Of a stretch of 53,174 bases of DNA, positions 1 through 8,827 are shown one piece after another (positions within the stretch are counted from its first letter, which is position 1; each line of letters starts with the position of its first letter). The notes under the pieces are model-generated. The model had not been told where the DNA came from. It saw only the letters and a program-made list of their open reading frames with translations, and made no database searches. A program made the translations under genes and the position numbers. Source of the DNA: Porticoccus sp964608185 (GTDB lineage: Bacteria; Pseudomonadota; Gammaproteobacteria; Pseudomonadales; Porticoccaceae); the NCBI GenBank assembly GCA_964608185.1, contig CAZSMR010000004.1, forward strand, positions 1-53,174, given 5' to 3'.

Positions 1-54
1 GAACCGGCGTTAACTGAGTTGCAGTCAGCTGCATGACCACTCTGCCACCGCGCC
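1..54 (-). tRNA. cysT: tRNA-Cys (GCA), 3' part cut by window edge
   Basis: The reverse complement from position 54 downwards begins with the acceptor strand GGCGCGG, followed by a D arm (GCA/TGC stem) and an anticodon stem GCTGA/TCAGT enclosing the 7-base loop CTGCAAC, anticodon GCA, so it reads cysteine codons. The T-arm starts (CCGGTTC) and the window then ends, so roughly 20 bases of the 3' side are missing. In Escherichia coli pgsA is followed by glyW-cysT-leuZ; here the same order pgsA then cysT is seen, without a glycine tRNA in between (positions 55-141 show nothing tRNA-like). Confidence 0.93.
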
Positions 55-141
55 TTTAAGGGCCAGAATTGTAACCGAGAGCACCTTTAAATAACAGCCT
101 GAAATACTCATAATCTCAGAATAAAATAAAAGAAACTATAT

Positions 142-711
142 TTAGTCTTTGGATTGTGGGGCTGATGATAATTCAGGCCACGCTGCACGGAGATAAATAA
201 CCATAGTCCATAATGTAAGAATAGCTGCAATATATAACAACACGGTGCCAACTATATCCCATTCAGGGTATTTTTTCGGGTCTACAGCTAATAACACCGT
301 AATAGCAACCATTTGTAGTACAGTTTTTACTTTTCCAAGATAGCTAACAGCCACACTTGTTCGCTTCCCAAGTTCAGCCATCCATTCACGGAGTGCAGAT
401 ACTACAATTTCCCTGCTCACTATGACTAGTGCAGGAAAAGCAAATATTGCGGTAGCATGGACCTGCAGTAAAACCAGTAACGCTGCAGAAACGATCAGCT
501 TATCTGCCACAGGATCTAAAAAAGCTCCAAAAGGTGTGAATTGGTTAAGTTTTCTTGCCAGATAGCCGTCCAACCAATCGGTTGCTGCTGCAACACCAAA
601 AATCGATGCAGCAACTACATGCTTCCACTCCCAAGGAAGATAAAACACAACGACGAATACTGGGATTAACAGAATACGTATCAGTGTTAATATATTTGGT
701 AAATTCCACAT
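142..711 (-). CDS. pgsA: CDP-diacylglycerol-glycerol-3-phosphate 3-phosphatidyltransferase
   Basis: Inner-membrane enzyme that transfers the phosphatidyl group from CDP-diacylglycerol to glycerol-3-phosphate, the committed step to phosphatidylglycerol and cardiolipin. The 189-residue protein carries the complete CDP-alcohol phosphotransferase signature DG-x2-AR-x8-G-x3-D-x3-D at residues 48-70 (D48, G49, A52, R53, G62, D66, D70). It has about four to five hydrophobic segments, and its length matches the family (E. coli about 182). It lies 45 bases downstream of uvrC, as in the enterobacterial uvrC-pgsA pair, and is followed by tRNA-Cys. It is probably co-transcribed with uvrC. Confidence 0.97.
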   Translation of the reverse strand: MWNLPNILTLIRILLIPVFVVVFYLPWEWKHVVAASIFGVAAATDWLDGYLARKLNQFTPFGAFLDPVADKLIVSAALLVLLQVHATAIFAFPALVIVSREIVVSALREWMAELGKRTSVAVSYLGKVKTVLQMVAITVLLAVDPKKYPEWDIVGTVLLYIAAILTLWTMVIYLRAAWPELSSAPQSKD

Positions 712-756
712 ATTTTTACTACCAAGGAGACCAAAAATTAAAGGAGTGATAACTTA

Positions 757-2619
757 CTAATTATGAAGGGCGCTGTAAATAGCTTCAGCAACCTTATTGT
801 TTATATTAGGAACGCGGATCAGCTCGGAGACACTTGCTCGTTTTACCTCATTTATATCACCGAAGAAGCGTAATAATTCTCGTCTACGCTTTGGTCCAAC
901 CCCTTCTACACCCTCTAGGGAAGAGACTCTTCGTTTTTTATCCCTTTGTTGTCTATGGCCGGTTATAGCAAAGCGATGTGCCTCATCTCTGATTTGTTGA
1001 ATTAACAATAATGCCCCGGAGTCAGTATCTGCAGTAAATTCTATGAACTCTTCATCAGAGCCAGTCTTGCTTGATGAAGAAGATAACAATAGTTTCTCAA
1101 ATCCAGCTTTTCTAGTTTTCCCTTTAGCTACTCCAACAATCTGAACACCGACGACGCCTAACTCATTAAGCACCGCAGCAGCTTTGCTTAATTGACCAAT
1201 ACCGCCATCTACCAGCAAAACATCTGGTAATTTTTCTTCACCTTTTTGTAGTCGCTTGTACCGCCTAGTTAATGCTTGCTCCATGGCAGCATAATCGTCT
1301 CCAGCTTTTACATCTTTGATATTAAAGCGACGATAGTCTGACTTTAAGGGGCCGTTGTTATCAAATACGACACAGGAAGCAACAGTTGCCTCGCCACTAC
1401 TGTGACTAATGTCAAAACACTCAAGTCGACCAGGTAGCTCTTGCAGTTTTAGTAGTTTCTGTAAATCTTCAAATTTTCGAAGTAAATTTTGTTTAGATGC
1501 AATTAAGCTCTTCAAGTTTTGTTTTGCTGTTTGCTCGGCTAACTTAACCCACTTTGCTCTAGTGCTTCTGACACCGTGTTTGAGATGAATTTTGTGCCCA
1601 GCGACAGAGGAGATGGCTGTGGCAAACAGTCCACTATTGTCAAACTTGAGGCTCACAATTATTTCTTTCGGGAAATCACCTTTACTACCGTCCCTTAAAT
1701 AATATTGCGGCATAAAGTGTTCTAAAATCTCTTCCGGAGAAGATGCAAGCGGTACACGCGGATAAAAAGTTCTACTTCCAAGCATTCTTCCCTGACGGAT
1801 GTATAGTATGTGTATGCAGCCTTGGGGACCCTCCTGCGAAACTGCGACAACATCGATATTTCCATTACCAGACTCTACAACCTGCTCTGCCTGTATTTTT
1901 CTTAATGCAGTTATTTGGTCTCTTAAAATCGCTGCGCTCTCAAAGTTAAGATTCTTTGAGGATGCATCCATTTTTACTTCAAAATTCTTAATTAGATTAT
2001 CACTTTTTCCGTCGAGAAACATTTTTGTATGCTCTACGTCTTGCTGGTAATTTTCTGGGGACACTAGATCAACACATGGCGCTGTGCAACGATTAATTTG
2101 ATACTGCAGACAAGGGCGAGAGCGATTTTTAAAAAAACTATCCTCACATTGTCTGACCTTAAAAGTTTTTTGGAGAAAGTTCATGCTCTCGCGAACTGCT
2201 TGAATGCTTGGAAATGGTCCGAAATAACTACCTAATTTTCTTTTTGCCCCACGATGAAATGATAACCGCGGATGTTCATCTTTATCTGACAAGTAAATAT
2301 ATGGGTATGACTTATCATCTCTCAGTAAGATATTGTACGGGGGTAAATTTTGCTTAATCAGGTTCTGTTCAAGCAATAAAGCCTCAATTTCTGTCTCGGT
2401 AACTGTGACGTCAATAGAAATGATGCGATTGACTAATGCTTGTGTTTTTATTGGAAGCTTTGATTTAGAAAAATAGCTAGCAACACGCTTACGTAAATTT
2501 TTTGCTTTTCCGATGTATAGAATCGATCCGTTTTCACCAAGCATTTGATAAATACCCGGTCTTTGAGTGAGACTCTTAAGAAAGGATTCTGAATCGAACG
2601 ACTGCGTATCAGTGGTCAT
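757..2619 (-). CDS. uvrC: UvrABC excinuclease subunit C
   Basis: Nucleotide-excision-repair endonuclease that cuts on both sides of a lesion after UvrA/UvrB loading. The 620-residue product shows an N-terminal GIY-YIG nuclease domain (GIY at 22-24, YIG at 36-38), a Cys-rich stretch (CxQxxxxxCxAPC type) around residues 170-182, a central UVR motif that contacts UvrB, the RNase H-like domain with DGGIGQL, and C-terminal helix-hairpin-helix repeats (EGVEGVGPKRR). Its ATG overlaps the murB stop as ATGA, so translation is probably coupled. E. coli UvrC is 610 residues, so this is full length. Confidence 0.98.
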   Translation of the reverse strand: MTTDTQSFDSESFLKSLTQRPGIYQMLGENGSILYIGKAKNLRKRVASYFSKSKLPIKTQALVNRIISIDVTVTETEIEALLLEQNLIKQNLPPYNILLRDDKSYPYIYLSDKDEHPRLSFHRGAKRKLGSYFGPFPSIQAVRESMNFLQKTFKVRQCEDSFFKNRSRPCLQYQINRCTAPCVDLVSPENYQQDVEHTKMFLDGKSDNLIKNFEVKMDASSKNLNFESAAILRDQITALRKIQAEQVVESGNGNIDVVAVSQEGPQGCIHILYIRQGRMLGSRTFYPRVPLASSPEEILEHFMPQYYLRDGSKGDFPKEIIVSLKFDNSGLFATAISSVAGHKIHLKHGVRSTRAKWVKLAEQTAKQNLKSLIASKQNLLRKFEDLQKLLKLQELPGRLECFDISHSSGEATVASCVVFDNNGPLKSDYRRFNIKDVKAGDDYAAMEQALTRRYKRLQKGEEKLPDVLLVDGGIGQLSKAAAVLNELGVVGVQIVGVAKGKTRKAGFEKLLLSSSSSKTGSDEEFIEFTADTDSGALLLIQQIRDEAHRFAITGHRQQRDKKRRVSSLEGVEGVGPKRRRELLRFFGDINEVKRASVSELIRVPNINNKVAEAIYSALHN

Positions 2620-3674
2620 GGCTGCCTGTACACTCTCGGCTCAATTTCTAATTCAATGCTAAATTTCTCCAAGATAGAAGCTTGGATTTCTAACGCCAAA
2701 GATAAAAGATCCTGGGCAGATCCACCTAAATTAACAAGCACTAGGGCCTGCTTGTCATGTACTCCGACACCATTTTTTTTAAATCCTTTCCATCCTGCTT
2801 TTTCAATTAAATAGGCTGCACTAATTTTGATACTTCCTTTGCAAGAACTATAACTGACTGTATCTGGATATTTTGCTATCAAATCTGATGCAATCTCGGA
2901 ACTGACCACTGGATTCTTGAAGAAACTACCCACACTAGGAATATCTTTTGGATCTGGTAGTTTAGAGCGGCGAATAGAGCACACAATATCGGAAATCATT
3001 TTTGGTGTTAACATTTCATTAAAACTCTGATCATGCTTCATTTGCAATTGCGTATGAAGCTTCATTAACGACTGCTTGAGAATGGGATATTCAATACATA
3101 TGTCTGATTTAAGGGAGAGGCGAAAATTAACAGAAGTAATCACATCTTCATCTTGGCCATCTCTTTTAAAAAAACTACTTCGATAACCAAATTGGCAATC
3201 GTCAAGATTCATTTTTTTATACTTCCCGGTTGCTTTATGGACCGCGTCTAAAGAATCGAATCTTTCACTGAGCTCGACTCCGTAAGCACCAATATTCTGA
3301 ATAGGGGCTGCGCCTACAGAACCAGGTATTAATGATAAATTTTCAAGGCCATACCAGCCCATTTCTAACGTTTTTAAAACTAACTGATGCCAGTTTTCAC
3401 CTGCTCCAACTTTAATTACTAAGTCATCTCCGTTTTGAGAAAGCAACTCAATGCCTAAAATAGATATATGAATTACTAGACCTTTGATATCACCAACGAG
3501 TAAAACATTACTGCCTCCGCCTAGTACAAAAACTGATATTTTTTTGTTTTTTGCCCAAACAAGCGCTTCAGATAACTCATTTTGTGAAGAAACAGAACAA
3601 AAATATTCCGCTATTGAGTGAAAGCCCAATGTATTGAATTTTTTAAGTGGTACTTTTTCTTCGACGCTCAGCAT
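2616..3674 (-). CDS. murB: UDP-N-acetylenolpyruvoylglucosamine reductase
   Basis: FAD/NADPH enzyme that reduces UDP-GlcNAc-enolpyruvate to UDP-MurNAc in cytoplasmic peptidoglycan precursor synthesis. The 352-residue protein has the FAD-binding region (VLGGGSNVL near residue 50, IPGSVGAAPIQNIGAYG near 120), the catalytic serine segment SVGSFFKNP near residue 248 and the C-terminal glutamate segment IEPRVYR. It contains the extra middle loop of type I (E. coli-like) MurB. Upstream are the phosphatase and kdsB genes and downstream is uvrC. The kdsB-phosphatase-murB order is the one known from Pseudomonas. Confidence 0.97.
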   Translation of the reverse strand: MLSVEEKVPLKKFNTLGFHSIAEYFCSVSSQNELSEALVWAKNKKISVFVLGGGSNVLLVGDIKGLVIHISILGIELLSQNGDDLVIKVGAGENWHQLVLKTLEMGWYGLENLSLIPGSVGAAPIQNIGAYGVELSERFDSLDAVHKATGKYKKMNLDDCQFGYRSSFFKRDGQDEDVITSVNFRLSLKSDICIEYPILKQSLMKLHTQLQMKHDQSFNEMLTPKMISDIVCSIRRSKLPDPKDIPSVGSFFKNPVVSSEIASDLIAKYPDTVSYSSCKGSIKISAAYLIEKAGWKGFKKNGVGVHDKQALVLVNLGGSAQDLLSLALEIQASILEKFSIELEIEPRVYRQP

Positions 3675-3682
3675 TTACCTGG

Positions 3683-4153
3683 CTACCTAATTAAATGTCG
3701 AAATAAACCATCAACAGCATCTTCAATAAGACTTAAAACACCCTCAAAACCGCCTTCCCCACCAATATATGGATCGGGAACTTCTTTTTGACTGCTGGAA
3801 CCGTAATTGAGAAAAAGTTCTAAACGGCCAGTAAAACTTGAAGGGGCCATGGCCTGTAAATCAAAAAGATTTTGTTGATCCATGGCCAGTATGAAATCGA
3901 ACTCTATGAAGTCATCTAGATTAACCTGCCGTGCTCTCAAGCCAGAAAGATCGTAACTGTGACGTAGAGCTGTTTTGCATGCCCTTGGATCAGGAGGCCT
4001 TCCAATATGCCAATCGCCTGTTCCAGCTGAATCTACGATAATTCTATTTTGCAAATTTTCGTCAAAGATTTTTTTTTCTAAAATGCCGTGTGCGGTAGGC
4101 GAGCGACATATATTACCAAGACACACAAACAAAACTTTAGCGGGCTTTTTCAA
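3683..4153 (-). CDS. Low-molecular-weight protein-tyrosine phosphatase
   Basis: A 156-residue cytoplasmic phosphatase of the arsenate-reductase-like fold. The P-loop CLGNICRS covers residues 11-18 (nucleophile C11, R17), and the late general-acid motif DPY is present in the segment VPDPYIGG. Family members act on phosphotyrosine in proteins, often linked to exopolysaccharide kinases; the physiological substrate here cannot be read. It lies 8 bases from murB and 11 bases from kdsB, an arrangement conserved in Pseudomonas, so it is a housekeeping member of this envelope operon and not part of a capsule cluster. Confidence 0.92.
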   Translation of the reverse strand: MKKPAKVLFVCLGNICRSPTAHGILEKKIFDENLQNRIIVDSAGTGDWHIGRPPDPRACKTALRHSYDLSGLRARQVNLDDFIEFDFILAMDQQNLFDLQAMAPSSFTGRLELFLNYGSSSQKEVPDPYIGGEGGFEGVLSLIEDAVDGLFRHLIR

Positions 4154-4164
4154 ATTATTATGAC

Positions 4165-4920
4165 CTATGTGTTATTTTTTAAAAATTTGATTACATCTTT
4201 TAAGTCTTGTTCCGTATCGATCCCTTTTGGGACACTTATGACTGCTTTATCGACATGAATACTTTCTCCAAACCACATAAAACGTAGTTGCTCTAACTGC
4301 TCTAGTTTTTCAATAGGAGCTAAAGGCCAGGATATAAACTTATCAAGCATTGAAGTACGGTAAGCATATATACCTATATGACGCATGCCGTATTGATATC
4401 CAGCTATCTTGCTACTTACATCTTCGCGAGAGCAAGGGATTGGAGTACGACTAAATAATAACGCAAGACCAGCATTATCAACTATTACTTTAACCACATT
4501 GGGGTTATTAAAATCATCACTGCTCATAATAGGTTCTGCGAGCGTAGCAACACCTACAGAATTTCTGGCTAATAAATTATCAGCGACCTGATTAATTACC
4601 TCCGGCGGAATTAGCGGCTCGTCTCCTTGGACGTTAACGACGACATGTTCGGGAGGCAACTCAAGCTGTTTTGCTACTTCTTGTAATCTGTCTGTCCCAG
4701 ATTGATGATCCGTGGACGTCATGCATGCTTGTCCACCAAAATTAATAACCTCATCAAATATTTCTTGATTATCGGTAGCAACAATTATTCTATCTGCATT
4801 ACTTTTTTGAGCCTGAATGTGCACACGCTGTATCATAGTTATGCCAGCAATCTGCAAAAGAGGCTTACCTGGTAACCTTGATGAATCATAACGAGCAGGG
4901 ATAATAACTGTAAAACTCAT
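4165..4920 (-). CDS. kdsB: 3-deoxy-manno-octulosonate cytidylyltransferase (CMP-KDO synthetase)
   Basis: Activates KDO with CTP to CMP-KDO, the sugar donor for the lipopolysaccharide inner core. The 251-residue protein begins with the nucleotide-binding signature IPARYDSSRLPGKPL (residues 7-21) and contains VVNVQGDEPLIPP, the metal/nucleotide site typical of KdsB. Length matches E. coli (248). It sits 62 bases downstream of lpxK; in Pseudomonas a small Trm112-like gene usually fills that place, but the short gap at 4921-4982 has no room for it. Co-location with lpxK and msbA groups lipid A/core functions. Confidence 0.97.
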   Translation of the reverse strand: MSFTVIIPARYDSSRLPGKPLLQIAGITMIQRVHIQAQKSNADRIIVATDNQEIFDEVINFGGQACMTSTDHQSGTDRLQEVAKQLELPPEHVVVNVQGDEPLIPPEVINQVADNLLARNSVGVATLAEPIMSSDDFNNPNVVKVIVDNAGLALLFSRTPIPCSREDVSSKIAGYQYGMRHIGIYAYRTSMLDKFISWPLAPIEKLEQLEQLRFMWFGESIHVDKAVISVPKGIDTEQDLKDVIKFLKNNT

Positions 4921-4982
4921 ACTGCCTCACGCTTTATCTTTATTATTTTTATATTAATGTTCTAATGTTTAACGTCAGCAGC

Positions 4983-6056
4983 CTAATGACTTAAACATTT
5001 TATTTCATGAAGCTTGCCTAGCAGATTTTTTAAGAAAATCGGATCAGGAGCAGCTTCTACTTCAAGCACCCAGATTTTATCATTAATTACAGACTTGCAT
5101 TTAACAGCATCTTTGGCTGTAATTACTACAAGAAGGTCATCGTCAAATATAAACTCCTCTCCAGTAAAGCTATGATGATCTGGATAGCTATGCAAGATCG
5201 AGGAAAACCCCAGTCCATCTAAAGTATCAAAAAATCTTTGTGGATCAGCAATACCAGCAACTGCATGAATTTTATGATTAAAGTGCCAATCTTTTATTCG
5301 CTGATTAATAGTGCCTCTTAACCCAGAACTTTCTATAATTGGATAAGTTTCACCAGAAACCAAATGCTTTAATTGGATAGCCTTTGTGGTGAAAAATATA
5401 CCATTTTTTAAACAATCCTTTATATCTTGTTTCGGCTCTTTTTTTATATCGGAACTATTGGAGTTTATCAAGATAAAATCAACTTCCTTTAGCCTGTCTA
5501 AGGGCTCTCTAAGTGGCCCAGCGGGAAGAAGTTTTTCATTTCCAAATTTTTTCTTTCCGTTCACCACAGCAATTTCTAAATCACGAGGTAGTTTATAGTG
5601 CTGAAGTCCGTCATCGCTTATGATTAAATTACAATTTGTTTTTTCAAGTAAAAAATTAGCCGCACGGTAACGATCAGGATCCACAACAACGGGGCAGATC
5701 TTAGCCAACAGTAGTGGTTCATCACCAACCATCTCGGCTTTCGAATCCAAGTTAACCAGTAATGGGTAATGGGAAGAATTTCCTCCATATCCTCGACTAA
5801 CTATTCCTGGGTTATACCCTTTCTCTTTTAGCCAACGAGTAATCGAAATCACTAATGGGGTTTTTCCAGTGCCACCTATGGTGATATTACCTACAATTAC
5901 CACAGGAACTGCCAAAGGGGGGTTTGAATTTATTTTAGTCTGAAAGACACGACGGGCAGCCACTAACACATAAAATATCCACGAAAACGGGGTTAGAAAA
6001 AATGACCATCCTGAGCGTCGGGCCAAGAGCTCTTCCAGCATAAGAGACAATCTCAT
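4983..6056 (-). CDS. lpxK: Tetraacyldisaccharide 4'-kinase
   Basis: Membrane-associated kinase that phosphorylates the 4' position of the tetraacyldisaccharide to give lipid IVA. The 357-residue protein has an N-terminal membrane-anchoring hydrophobic stretch (residues about 18-35) and the P-loop GGTGKTP at 61-67. Further conserved elements are SRGYGG and a GDEPLLLA segment, and the IISDDGLQHYKL motif contributes the catalytic Asp-Asp pair. Its start lies only 3 bases beyond the msbA stop, so the two are an operon as in E. coli (msbA-lpxK). Confidence 0.97.
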   Translation of the reverse strand: MRLSLMLEELLARRSGWSFFLTPFSWIFYVLVAARRVFQTKINSNPPLAVPVVIVGNITIGGTGKTPLVISITRWLKEKGYNPGIVSRGYGGNSSHYPLLVNLDSKAEMVGDEPLLLAKICPVVVDPDRYRAANFLLEKTNCNLIISDDGLQHYKLPRDLEIAVVNGKKKFGNEKLLPAGPLREPLDRLKEVDFILINSNSSDIKKEPKQDIKDCLKNGIFFTTKAIQLKHLVSGETYPIIESSGLRGTINQRIKDWHFNHKIHAVAGIADPQRFFDTLDGLGFSSILHSYPDHHSFTGEEFIFDDDLLVVITAKDAVKCKSVINDKIWVLEVEAAPDPIFLKNLLGKLHEIKCLSH

Positions 6057-6059
6057 CTA

Positions 6060-7946
6060 TTATAGTTTCTCATCATCAGGGGTGCTTATTTTGTCTACAG
6101 TAATTTTATTATGAAGCTTGGCGTAATACTTGTTTAGTTTTAATAACTCTTTATGTGTTCCCTGCTCTACAATTTTTCCTTTTTTCATCATTAAGATGCT
6201 ATCTGCATTTTCTATTGTTGTAAGCCTATGTGCTACAACAAAAGTTGTACGTCCTTTCATCACTGTTTCAAGCGCTTCTTGAATAGATCGCTCTGTTTGA
6301 GAATCTAGTGCTGATGTAGCCTCATCAAGTATTAATATTGGGGCATCCTTCAGGATGGCCCTGGCTATAGCTAGACGCTGGCGCTGTCCGCCAGAGAGCT
6401 TAATACCCTGATCTCCGATTATAGTATGGAAACCCTGAGGTAACTGCTCTATAAAATCTAACGCATTAGCAGCTTTAGCCGCATTTCTGACCTCAGATTC
6501 TGAACGCTCAGCTAATGTACCGTAGGCAATATTATTGTAGATAGAATCATTAAATAAGCTAATTTTTTGTGAGACTAATGCTATATGGCTGCGTAGATTT
6601 TCAAGCTTGTAGTCGTTTAAATTTTTTCCATCTAAACTTATATTTCCATTATTTATCTCATAAAAACGAGGAATCATACTTACTAACGTACTTTTACCGC
6701 TACCTGAACGCCCAACTAGCGCCACTGTATCTCCAGCTTTTACGCTGAATGTCACACCATTCAAAACATTTTTTTCGTTAGAGGAGTAGGCGAAACTTAC
6801 ATCTGAAAATTCAAAACTACCGTCAACTTGATTTTTTTCAATAGCCCCCTCATCGATTTCTTCGCTGTTATCTAGTGTTGAAAATAATGTTCCAGCTGCG
6901 GCAATACCTTGTTGAATTTTACTATTTATTCCAGATAGTGCTCGAACAGGCTTTGCAAGCAGAGCTGCAGAGGCTAAAAATTTTACAAAGTCACCACCAC
7001 TCATTTTAGATAAGACATTAGGATCAAGAACAAGCCACATTAAGAATGAAAGAGCAGATGCCACTAACAGCTGAATCACTGGAGTACTAATTGATTCGGT
7101 CACAGATAGCTTCATTTGCTGTTGTCGAGTATTTCTACTCGCATTTTTCATTCGCTGGCGCTCAAAATATTTTGCACCATATAAATGCATATCTCTATAT
7201 CCGCTAACAAACTCTTGTGTAACTTGAGCTACATCTCCCATAGAAGACTGTATTCGTAGCGCTAATTTTCTAAAGCGTTTACTGACGGACAGGACGACTA
7301 AACCAATAATAGGCAGTATGGTTAAAAAAATTAATGCTAACTTCCAATTAAGATAAAACAAGTAACTGATTAAGCCAATTACTAGGGCGCCCTCTCGTAT
7401 CATTACTTTAAGTGAATTTGTTGCGGCTTGGGTAACTTGAGATACGATAAAAGTTGTTCGGGCAACTAAGTGGCCGCTCATACTTGAGTCGAAATAACTA
7501 GCAGGGAGTGAGGTATATTTATTAAAAATAGCTACGCGAAGATTATGTACCAGTATCTGCGAAACATAAGTCATACAGTACCCACCAACAAAAAAAGATA
7601 GTCCTCTAACTAGCGCTATCATCAACATTATTATAGGAACTACCCAGCGAGTATCAGTTAAGCGGCCTCCTTCTGCCGATAGAGTATCTACTAAAAAAAC
7701 AGTTAGACCGCTGCCTTGACCAGTACTTTTAGGAACAGCTGTAGGGTCGGTAGTCATACCACCAATTGCGTTCACTGTATAACCAAACAAATCAATGAAA
7801 GCAATTTCCATTGAAGAGAAAATAATTAACCCCAAGATACTGATAAAAAAGACGCCAAGATATCTTTTTATATAAGATAACAACCTGATATATATTTGCA
7901 GGTTGGTCATTTTAGGATCATTAGAGTCGGGTTCTTTTTGTGCCAC
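6060..7946 (-). CDS. msbA: Lipid A export ATP-binding/permease protein
   Basis: Homodimeric ABC exporter that flips lipid A-core across the inner membrane. The 628-residue half-transporter has six predicted membrane segments followed by an ABC domain with Walker A GRSGSGKST (residues about 411-419), signature LSGGQRQR, Walker B ILILDEATSALD and the H-loop AHRLTT. The start codon is GTG, preceded by GGGAG. It is about 45 residues longer than E. coli MsbA (582). Most of the surplus is in the first periplasmic loop, where a Gly/Thr/Ser-rich stretch (around residues 60-95) separates TM1 and TM2. It heads the lpxK-kdsB run. Confidence 0.95.
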   Translation of the reverse strand: MAQKEPDSNDPKMTNLQIYIRLLSYIKRYLGVFFISILGLIIFSSMEIAFIDLFGYTVNAIGGMTTDPTAVPKSTGQGSGLTVFLVDTLSAEGGRLTDTRWVVPIIMLMIALVRGLSFFVGGYCMTYVSQILVHNLRVAIFNKYTSLPASYFDSSMSGHLVARTTFIVSQVTQAATNSLKVMIREGALVIGLISYLFYLNWKLALIFLTILPIIGLVVLSVSKRFRKLALRIQSSMGDVAQVTQEFVSGYRDMHLYGAKYFERQRMKNASRNTRQQQMKLSVTESISTPVIQLLVASALSFLMWLVLDPNVLSKMSGGDFVKFLASAALLAKPVRALSGINSKIQQGIAAAGTLFSTLDNSEEIDEGAIEKNQVDGSFEFSDVSFAYSSNEKNVLNGVTFSVKAGDTVALVGRSGSGKSTLVSMIPRFYEINNGNISLDGKNLNDYKLENLRSHIALVSQKISLFNDSIYNNIAYGTLAERSESEVRNAAKAANALDFIEQLPQGFHTIIGDQGIKLSGGQRQRLAIARAILKDAPILILDEATSALDSQTERSIQEALETVMKGRTTFVVAHRLTTIENADSILMMKKGKIVEQGTHKELLKLNKYYAKLHNKITVDKISTPDDEKL

Positions 7947-7990
7947 AATTTCTCCCTATATTATTTTTTTAAAATTAGTTTAACAAAAAG

Positions 7991-8010
7991 AAAGGTCGTG
8001 GGCCTTTTTT
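7991..8010. other. Terminator-like hairpin in the msbA/yccA divergent region
   Basis: AAAGGTC (7991-7997), a GTG loop and GGCCTTT (8001-8007) can form a 7-bp stem with one G-T pair. It is followed by a T-run to 8010 on the plus strand and by a T-rich run (CTTTTTG) on the minus strand. It looks like a bidirectional intrinsic terminator, but it sits between two divergent genes where none is needed, so it may be a leader hairpin or attenuator. A TATAAT at 8025-8030 just downstream could be the -10 box of the plus-strand gene, without a clear -35. Confidence 0.4.
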
Positions 8011-8173
8011 GTTTATACTAATGGTATAATTATTTTCTACAAAGATTGAAAAAAATAAAAAAAGTTAGCCAAGAGCTATCAATATATCGCTGTTGGTCCA
8101 GAGGGTTGATTTCAAAGCCTCGCATTGTAAAATACATTTTCATTTAACGTTTAAGCTAAAAGGAAATTTCGCT

Positions 8174-8827
8174 ATGGCTACAAAACAAGCAATTATATCA
8201 AATTCGTTAAATCCAGAAGCAGTGAAGGTTCTACGTAATACCTACACTCTCTTGTCGCTCACCCTAATGTTCAGTGCTTTGATGTGTGCAGTATCAATGG
8301 CTGTAAATGCCCCTTATATGGGCTTATGGATGCTTATTCCATATATAGGATGCCTGTGGATGGTTGAAAAAAATAAAAACAGTACAGCTGGATTATTTTG
8401 GGTTTTTGCTCTAACAGGGTGGATGGGCTTCACTCTTGGTCCCATGATATCGTTTTATTTAGCTAATTCTGGATCACAAATCATAATAACAGCCCTAGGC
8501 GGGACTGCTCTTATTTTCTTCGCATGTTCTTCGTATGTTTTGATTACCAAAAAAGAATTATCTTTTATGGGCGGGTTCCTCATGACAGGAATTATTATCG
8601 CTTTTATAGCTGCGATAGCTAACATGTTCCTTCAAATCCAAGGATTAGCACTAGCGTTATCCTGTATATTTCTTTTGATCTCATCAGGGATAATTATGTG
8701 GCAAACTAGTGCTATCGTTCATGGGGGAGAGCGTAACTATATCTCTGCTACAGTGACATTATATGTGATGCTTTATAATATATTTACGAGTCTTTTGCAT
8801 TTACTAGGTGCATCTCAAAATGAATAA
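8174..8827 (+). CDS. yccA: Bax inhibitor-1/YccA family inner-membrane protein
   Basis: A 217-residue polytopic protein with about seven hydrophobic helices, Lys/Asn-rich at the N-terminus. It resembles E. coli YccA (219 residues), an FtsH-interacting member of the BAX-inhibitor-1 family that modulates membrane-protein degradation. The start at 8174 is chosen because AAAAGGAAA lies 9 bases upstream and the protein then begins MATKQAI; the reading frame stays open upstream to 8093 but that extension is not hydrophobic and lacks a good ribosome site. The stop overlaps the start of the tusE-like gene; yccA and tusE are also neighbours in E. coli, which supports the call. Confidence 0.85.
   Translation: MATKQAIISNSLNPEAVKVLRNTYTLLSLTLMFSALMCAVSMAVNAPYMGLWMLIPYIGCLWMVEKNKNSTAGLFWVFALTGWMGFTLGPMISFYLANSGSQIIITALGGTALIFFACSSYVLITKKELSFMGGFLMTGIIIAFIAAIANMFLQIQGLALALSCIFLLISSGIIMWQTSAIVHGGERNYISATVTLYVMLYNIFTSLLHLLGASQNE

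Noticed and set aside
7958..7986. A minus-strand promoter TTGTTA-17-TAATAT for msbA
   Set aside because: It would start transcription inside or after the ribosome site of msbA, about 5 bases before the GTG, so it is more likely chance in AT-rich sequence.
8093..8173. N-terminal extension of the YccA-like protein from an in-frame start at 8093
   Set aside because: The extension is not conserved in character, has no ribosome site, and ATG 8174 has a good one.
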